A stretch of 11,177 bases of DNA, taken from WJMT01 sp041686095 (GTDB lineage: Bacteria; Acidobacteriota; Aminicenantia; Aminicenantales; Aminicenantaceae). The position numbers were made by a program, and so were the translations under genes. Location of the stretch: positions 1-11,177 of the forward strand of contig JAWLEN010000074.1 in NCBI GenBank assembly GCA_041686095.1, given 5' to 3'. The notes under the pieces were generated by a model. It did no database searches. It had not been told where the DNA came from and saw only the letters and a program-made list of their open reading frames with translations. The first letter of the stretch is position 1; the number at the start of each line of letters is the position of its first letter. Positions 7,022-11,177 of the stretch are shown piece after piece.

Positions 7022-8977
7022 TTAGAAGTCGAGTTTTAGGCCTCCGTATACAGAGAAACCCGGGGATGCGTATCCTTTGATGAGTTCATAATCTGAATTG
7101 AGGATATTGTCAAAACGCAGAAAGAATTGGGCATAATTGAATAAATCATAGGAAATAGAGGCATTAATAAGGGTGAAATCCGGAAGAGTTACCCGGACGG
7201 TTTGAAAATTTTGGTAGAAATTGTCTTGTCTTTCTCCCATATAGAGCAGAGACAGAGTCATGTGAGTCTTTTTTAAGCCGTCATAGTAAATTTTCAGGGC
7301 TGTTTTGTGTTCAGGCCTGCGCAGAAGAGGCTGTCCTGTGCTGTCATCTTGGGCTCTGCACCAAGTGTAAGAAGCGGAGAAACTCATGTCCTTAGCAGGG
7401 ATGACTCGAAGAGAAAATTCTGTTCCTTGGGATGAGGCTTCTCCAATATTGATGTAACCTTGGGTATAGTCGAAATCAATGAGGTCCTTAAATTTATTTG
7501 AGAAATAGGTGGCATTGACGAGAAGTTTTCCCATGAACAATTCCTGTTCCAATCCAGCATCCCAGCCTAGGTTTCTTTCCGGCTTAAGGTCCGTATTTCC
7601 CACTGGACCCCATAGAGTGCCGGGGGCATAAAGCTGATAAAGAGATGGCGCCTTGAATCCAGTTCCTAAAGTGGCTTTGATTTTTGTGCCTGTGTTTTCA
7701 AAGATATAAAGCGGGGCTATTCGATAGGTTAAAGAGCTTCCAGCTTCACTGTGATTGTCAAAGCGAGCTCCGACGGCAGCCATAAACCTGTCATCCCAAT
7801 TGATTTGGTCCTGAATATAAACACCTATATAAGAGGCATTTTTTTGGGGGAATTCACTCTCATAAGGACCAAAGAAACTCCGTGATTCGTAAAAAGAGCT
7901 TCCATCTTCTCTATAATATTCAAGACCAAGGGTCAATGTATTGGACTTGTGGACAAAGAGATTGTTTTGAAAGTCAATCTTAAAGAGATGACTTTTGTAT
8001 TCTGAGTTATCTGAGGAATAAGGATGAAGTGGATCCGTGGGATTGCTGTATTTTCTCAGTGAATCTGTATAGGAGAAATCGATTTTTGTTTCCCATCGAT
8101 TTTCTATAAAAAGGCCCCGGAAACCTCCTTTCAAGAGGATAAGGTCATAATCACCGGTGTTATTAGGGTCGTCTCCGAAATCTCCGCCGCTGTTATCAAT
8201 ATCCATTTCAGCATCTATTTTTCTTAAAGAAAAGTGAAGGTCCATATTATCTTTAAGATGAAGGCTGAATTTACCGGAAAGTGTTGTGTTGCGGTATCCG
8301 TCTTTTTCTGTATTTCCTTCATAACGGGTGCTTGCTGAAGAAAATCCATTGGTTTTGAAATAAGAGGCTCCCACTGAAAAAGCTATCCTCTCAGTGCTTC
8401 CTGAGATTTCTCCCTTTCCCTGCATGGTTTGATAAGCTCCGCCAAATGAACTGAAATGGAATTTGGGTTTTCCCTGTTCCTGTCTGGTGATGATATTGAT
8501 CACACCTGCCATAGCGTCAGAGCCGTAGAGAGTGCTCTGAGGGCCTCTAATGACTTCAATCCGTTCTATGTTTTCAATAAACAAGTGGCTTAAATCAAAG
8601 GAGCGGTTTGGATCAATGGGATCATTGAGCTCTGATCCATCCAGCATGATTTTAGTGTGAGAAGAACTGGCGCCCCTGATAAACACAGAAGCGGCTTGTC
8701 CAGGGGGACCGCTTTGGACCGTATTCAGTCCTGCGATTTCCTGAATAGCTTCATAAACTGTATTGGTATTAAATTTTTGGAGTTCTTCCCTTGTGATGAC
8801 TGTGACAGTGGTGGCCACTTTTTTGATCGATTTTTCGATCCGATTCGCTGTGACTGTGATTTTATACTCTAATTTCTGCTGTTCCTTTTCATTTGTATCC
8901 TCTGAATCTTGATAAGGAAAGGCCCCTAAGGCAATAAAAAGGATCAGGCTCCATGATAAAAGAAATTTTTGAATCAC
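7022..8977 (-). CDS. btuB: TonB-dependent outer-membrane receptor, BtuB-like (corrinoid uptake)
   Basis: This 651-aa receptor likely binds cobalamin or related corrinoids and imports them across the outer membrane using TonB energy. I chose the GTG at 8977: an AGGAGG (8985-8990) lies 7 nt upstream, and the protein then opens with a signal peptide (IQKFLLSWSLILFIALGAFP). The frame is open back to 9064, but that part is riboswitch leader. A TonB box is likely at about 37-44 (EYKITVTA, compare DTLVVTA in BtuB). The plug contains VFIRGASSSHTKIMLDGSELND and ERIEVIRGPQSTLYGSDAMAGVINIIT, very like BtuB. Alternating beta-strand sequence fills the rest, with NLKPERN-type text (TDLKPERNLGWDAGLEQ) and a terminal aromatic residue (GGLKLDF). 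Length is near that of BtuB. The cobalamin riboswitch upstream supports the substrate independently. Confidence 0.92.
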   Translation of the reverse strand: MIQKFLLSWSLILFIALGAFPYQDSEDTNEKEQQKLEYKITVTANRIEKSIKKVATTVTVITREELQKFNTNTVYEAIQEIAGLNTVQSGPPGQAASVFIRGASSSHTKIMLDGSELNDPIDPNRSFDLSHLFIENIERIEVIRGPQSTLYGSDAMAGVINIITRQEQGKPKFHFSSFGGAYQTMQGKGEISGSTERIAFSVGASYFKTNGFSSASTRYEGNTEKDGYRNTTLSGKFSLHLKDNMDLHFSLRKIDAEMDIDNSGGDFGDDPNNTGDYDLILLKGGFRGLFIENRWETKIDFSYTDSLRKYSNPTDPLHPYSSDNSEYKSHLFKIDFQNNLFVHKSNTLTLGLEYYREDGSSFYESRSFFGPYESEFPQKNASYIGVYIQDQINWDDRFMAAVGARFDNHSEAGSSLTYRIAPLYIFENTGTKIKATLGTGFKAPSLYQLYAPGTLWGPVGNTDLKPERNLGWDAGLEQELFMGKLLVNATYFSNKFKDLIDFDYTQGYINIGEASSQGTEFSLRVIPAKDMSFSASYTWCRAQDDSTGQPLLRRPEHKTALKIYYDGLKKTHMTLSLLYMGERQDNFYQNFQTVRVTLPDFTLINASISYDLFNYAQFFLRFDNILNSDYELIKGYASPGFSVYGGLKLDF

Positions 8978-9076
8978 TCCGTTTCCTCCTTTTCGCTTAC
9001 AAAAAAGCGCTTGATATAACTGAGGAGGAAAGTTTTGGTGGGTAAGAACCACCCAAACTTCCACCCGAAGATGGGT
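8978..9076 (-). promoter_or_regulatory. Riboswitch expression platform: SD-sequestering helix and competing hairpin
   Basis: The ribosome-binding region at 8982-8990 (mRNA AGGAGGAAA) is perfectly complementary to 9023-9031 (mRNA TTTCCTCCT), so a 9-bp helix can hide the Shine-Dalgarno. A smaller CGCTT/AAGCG hairpin is nested between the two. The same anti-SD lies in the 3' arm of an alternative imperfect stem of about 16 pairs formed by 9024-9041 and 9049-9065. Using that stem would free the SD. A third small hairpin at 9063-9076 (ACCC/GGGT) shares its edge. The two long structures are mutually exclusive, as expected of a translational on/off switch. Which one the B12-bound aptamer favours cannot be read from sequence, but repression by B12 is the norm for btuB leaders. 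Confidence 0.7.
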
Positions 9077-9084
9077 TTTTAAGA

Positions 9085-9240
9085 CCTGAGGAGGTATCCT
9101 GACTTACGGCTCTTTGATGTCCAGGGCCTTCCCACCCTTTGGGCAGTGGCTTTTCCTGGACCTAAAACCGCTTACAGTAGCGGGGGCTGTGTCCGATTTT
9201 CACGGACTTCCCTCTTTATGAGGCCTAAAACCATTTCCTG
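9085..9240 (-). ncRNA. Cobalamin (B12) riboswitch aptamer
   Basis: The minus strand carries the cobalamin-riboswitch core in the right order. GAGGGAAGTCCGTGAAAATC and a closing CGGACAC (about 9190-9215) are followed by CCCCGCTACTGTAAGCGG. Then comes AGCCACTGCC, the block GGGAAGGC, and finally GTAAGTCAGGATACC (about 9092-9106). A GTCCAGG/CCTGGAC stem (about 9119-9160) encloses the peripheral AGCCACTG and GGGAAGGC parts, which points to the larger, adenosylcobalamin-type class. It lies directly upstream of the BtuB-like gene, with the expression platform in between. Core motifs are unmistakable; the outer P1 borders are approximate. A further hairpin (9242-9266) lies just 5' of the aptamer in the transcript. 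Confidence 0.93.
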
Positions 9241-9285
9241 ACCTATCCATAAAAAATAGGAATAGGCGAGGCTGCTCTTTAAAAA

Positions 9286-9317
9286 TTCATATTCACATTT
9301 ATCCCTGTGATTGTCAA
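9286..9317 (-). promoter_or_regulatory. Candidate sigma-70 promoter of the riboswitch transcript
   Basis: A consensus -35 TTGACA is read on the minus strand at 9317-9312. Possible -10 hexamers are TATGAA (9291-9286, spacer 20) or AATATG (9293-9288, spacer 18). Neither is ideal, so the -35 carries most of the weight. A start near 9278 would put the full aptamer in the leader, preceded by the hairpin at 9242-9266. Confidence 0.45.
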
Positions 9318-9357
9318 GTTTTCATTGACATAAGGAGACCTTTCTAAAACAGTGATA

Positions 9358-9501
9358 AAGGGGAGAGGGCAAGGGATGAGGAATCCCCTGTGAGGGCGGA
9401 GCGGGCATGGTTCCTCTTTAGAGGAGAGCGAAGCCCGAACCGGGAGAGAGATTCCACGCTGGGGAATCGAGCGGGTGACGAATCCCTTGCCTTCTCCCCT
9501 T
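9358..9501. repeat. 144-nt structured inverted-repeat element in the intergenic region (REP/MITE-like or structured RNA)
   Basis: The ends, 9358-9377 and 9482-9501, are inverted repeats matching at 19 of 20 positions; the one mismatch would be a G-U pair in plus-strand RNA. Inside lie further dyads: 9381-9388 against 9461-9468 (7 of 8), GATTCC/GGAATC (9450-9455 with 9463-9468), a CCTCT/AGAGG hairpin (about 9413-9424) and a CGGGC/GCCCG pair. The heptamer GAGCGGG occurs twice. It is clearly more G/C-rich than its surroundings. No ORF or transposase is present. The flanks ATAAA (9355-9359 and 9503-9507) could be a target duplication but overlap the left arm. With 9502-9553, where I see only AT-rich sequence, it fills the gap between the radical SAM gene and the promoter. 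Confidence 0.6.
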
Positions 9502-9553
9502 CATAAACATTATATATCACCTGTATCGCGGTTTTAAAAAGGCTTCCTTAATA

Positions 9554-10486
9554 TTAGAGGATGGTTTGATACTTTTTCCCCTGCCATGTATCTTTGGCCT
9601 GAAGTTCAGTTTCGATCTCAGCTATGACCTGGGACTTGTTTTTGAGCCATTCCGGAGCGATCAAGAGATCCGGGTGAGCTTCACTCACCAGTCTTTGTAT
9701 GATCACAGCCGGGGAGAGATGCTCCAAAAAATGAACAGCTGCTTGAACATACTGTTTTTTGGTAAGCAGGGATATTTTTTCTTTTTCATATTCTTCAGCC
9801 AGGGGTGCACCTTTAGCCACATAAAGCATGTGGAGCTTGGCTGCCTGAATGCCCAGACGGGACATGACACCGGCGGTTTCAGCCATATCTTCAAGATCTT
9901 CGCCGGGGAGTCCCAGTATGAAATGGCCGCACACATTAATTCCCCGGTTTTTAAGAGATAAAATAGCATCTACGGTATCAAATAAGCCGTGCCCCCGGTT
10001 CATGTATTCAAGGCTTTTTTTGTGGATAGACTGCACTCCTAATTCGATCCAGGTATAGTAGTTTTTTGAATAGTCTTCAATGAGGTCAAGAATATTTTTA
10101 TTGAGACAATCCGGCCGGGTGGCTATGGAAATTCCTATCACATCCGGGTGCTGGACCGCTTCTTGATAGAGTTTTTTAAGCTTATCTAAAGGGCCGTAGG
10201 TGTTGGTAAATGTCTGGAAATAGGCTATAAATTTGTCGGCTTTGTATCTTTTTTTAAGGCCCTCCATACCCAAGGATATCTGCTCAGATATGGATACTGG
10301 CTGGCTTTTCCGCCCGGAACCTCCTGAAGGGTCACAGAAGATACAGCCTTTGGTGCTGAGGGTGCCATCACGGTTGGGACAGCTCAGGCCGGCATCCAGG
10401 GAGATTTTATAGACGCGGCACCCAAAAGTTTTTTTAAGGTGATGGCTGAATTTGCGGTATCTGAATTCCTCTGGATATGATGGCAT
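9554..10486 (-). CDS. TIGR01212-family radical SAM protein (YhcC/YtqA-like)
   Basis: This 310-aa cytosolic radical S-adenosylmethionine enzyme has no securely known reaction that I can name for this family. It starts with RYRKFSHHLKKTFGCRVYKISLDAG and carries the iron-sulfur cluster motif in the longer spacing typical of this family: Cys36, Cys48 and Cys51 (CPNRDGTLSTKGCIFC). Other family blocks follow in order: AYFQTFTNTYGPL, IGISIATRPDCL, YTWIELGVQSIHKKSLEYMNRGH and GHFILGLPGEDLEDM. Length matches the family (about 300-320 aa). There is no B12-binding domain, so its place between B12 uptake genes is not explained by chemistry. Its ATG follows the permease stop by 37 nt with only a weak ribosome-binding site, consistent with co-transcription with the permease. 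Confidence 0.92.
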   Translation of the reverse strand: MPSYPEEFRYRKFSHHLKKTFGCRVYKISLDAGLSCPNRDGTLSTKGCIFCDPSGGSGRKSQPVSISEQISLGMEGLKKRYKADKFIAYFQTFTNTYGPLDKLKKLYQEAVQHPDVIGISIATRPDCLNKNILDLIEDYSKNYYTWIELGVQSIHKKSLEYMNRGHGLFDTVDAILSLKNRGINVCGHFILGLPGEDLEDMAETAGVMSRLGIQAAKLHMLYVAKGAPLAEEYEKEKISLLTKKQYVQAAVHFLEHLSPAVIIQRLVSEAHPDLLIAPEWLKNKSQVIAEIETELQAKDTWQGKKYQTIL

Positions 10487-10523
10487 GAGAATATTAAATG
10501 AGATATCTTACAAAATGTCAAAA

Positions 10524-11177
10524 TCATAATTTGTGGAGGCGGCGGGAGACCAGAAGACGGATAAACAGAGGCCCTCCGATCACAGCTGTGATGATGCCTA
10601 CGGGAAGCTCTGTGGGGGCAATGATGGTCCTTGCCGCTGCATCGCACAGAGCCAGAGAAGCTCCTCCCAGGAAAAAAGAGCAGGGGAGGACAGTCCTTTG
10701 GTCATATCCGCTGAGACGCCTCACCGCATGAGGCACAATAAGCCCCACAAAACCAATAGGACCCACCACCGAGACCACTGAGGCCGCAGCAACTCCTCCT
10801 CCGATAAAAACGTTTCTTCGGACCCTTTTAATGTCCACTCCGTGTCCCGCAGCTATTTCGTCATTCAAGGCCATATGGTTGAGTTCTTTGGAATAAAAAA
10901 ACAATACTGCCGCGGCTGGAATAAGAAGCGGAGACAAAGAAAACAGACTTTTGTATCCAATCACATCGATCCCTCCCATCATCCAGTGCTGGAACACCAC
11001 TAGAGAGTGAGGATCAGAGAGATATGTCAATAGAAGAATAGCACCGCTGCAGATGATGCTTATGGTGACTCCAGCCAGAAGAAGAGTGTATATGGAGACA
11101 CCTTCTGGTCGGTTAGATAAAGTGTAAATCAGCAAAAGACAGGCTCCTGCTCCCAGAGCTGCAAAAAGCTGAACAGA
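10524..11177 (-). CDS. FecCD-family ABC transporter permease, BtuC-like, 5' part outside window
   Basis: This is an inner-membrane permease of the BtuC/FhuB/HmuU family, which imports corrinoids, siderophores or heme with an ATPase and a binding protein. The 217 visible residues are the C-terminal two thirds of a protein usually about 330 aa long; the frame is open to the right edge, so no start is present. Family blocks include LLLAGVTISIICSGAILLL, VVFQHWMMGGI, LNHMALNDEIAAGHGVDIKRVR, the coupling region GPIGFVGLIVPHAVRRLSG (about 130-150) and TELPVGIITAVIGGPLFIRLL near the end. Several hydrophobic segments span it. Substrate cannot be decided from the permease alone; proximity to a riboswitch-led btuB makes corrinoid likely. 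The ATPase gene that often follows btuC is not here. Confidence 0.9.
   Translation of the reverse strand, partial: SVQLFAALGAGACLLLIYTLSNRPEGVSIYTLLLAGVTISIICSGAILLLTYLSDPHSLVVFQHWMMGGIDVIGYKSLFSLSPLLIPAAAVLFFYSKELNHMALNDEIAAGHGVDIKRVRRNVFIGGGVAAASVVSVVGPIGFVGLIVPHAVRRLSGYDQRTVLPCSFFLGGASLALCDAAARTIIAPTELPVGIITAVIGGPLFIRLLVSRRLHKL

Noticed and set aside
8978..9064. N-terminal extension of the BtuB-like frame back to a GTG at 9064
   Set aside because: The added 29 residues are not a signal sequence, they cover the regulatory leader, and the GTG at 8977 has an ideal AGGAGG followed by a clear signal peptide.
9355..9507. Target-site duplication ATAAA proving transposition of the inverted-repeat element
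   Set aside because: The left copy overlaps the inverted-repeat arm and the word is short and AT-rich, so it is not good evidence.
9535..9550. Intrinsic terminator after the radical SAM gene
   Set aside because: The hairpin (AAGG/CCTT) has only 4 pairs and a 3-nt loop, too weak even though a short T-run follows.

Overview
The window comes from a Gram-negative bacterium: it encodes a TonB-dependent outer-membrane receptor, a TolC-type outer-membrane factor and a periplasmic adaptor. Base composition is moderate, close to 45% GC by eye. No mobile element, tRNA, rRNA or CRISPR array is visible. The mix of an M20 amidohydrolase, vitamin B12 salvage genes and a CzcA-like RND pump would suit an anaerobic lineage such as the Acidobacteriota/Aminicenantota, but that placement is a guess.

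Layout. On the plus strand, positions 2-970 hold the 3' part of an M20 amidohydrolase, which runs tail to tail, with a 4-nt gap, into a long minus-strand block. Read in its own direction, that block starts beyond the right edge with a FecCD-type ABC permease (BtuC-like, 11177-10524) and a TIGR01212 radical SAM gene (10486-9554). A roughly 145-nt structured inverted-repeat element follows (9501-9358). Next come a candidate promoter (9317-9286), a cobalamin riboswitch (about 9240-9085) and an apparent translational expression platform (9076-8978). Behind it lie a BtuB-like receptor (8977-7022), a 95-aa membrane-anchored Cys/His protein (6968-6681), a TolC-like outer-membrane factor (6629-5370), an RND adaptor lipoprotein (5373-4078) and an RND inner-membrane pump (4052-975).

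How the genes may work together. The receptor should bring corrinoids across the outer membrane, and the FecCD permease could be part of the ABC system that carries them across the inner membrane. The unusual point is that a whole tripartite RND system plus a small Cys/His protein lies directly behind the receptor, with short gaps and no convincing terminator. It is therefore probably co-transcribed from the cobalamin-riboswitch leader. The RND protein has replaced the conserved transmembrane-4 aspartate pair with Asn-Gly and carries a His cluster in its periplasmic part. This suggests a specialised B12- or cobalt-linked transporter subfamily and not a standard proton-driven metal-efflux pump. 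That function is inference; the gene order, riboswitch motifs and substitutions are read directly from the sequence.
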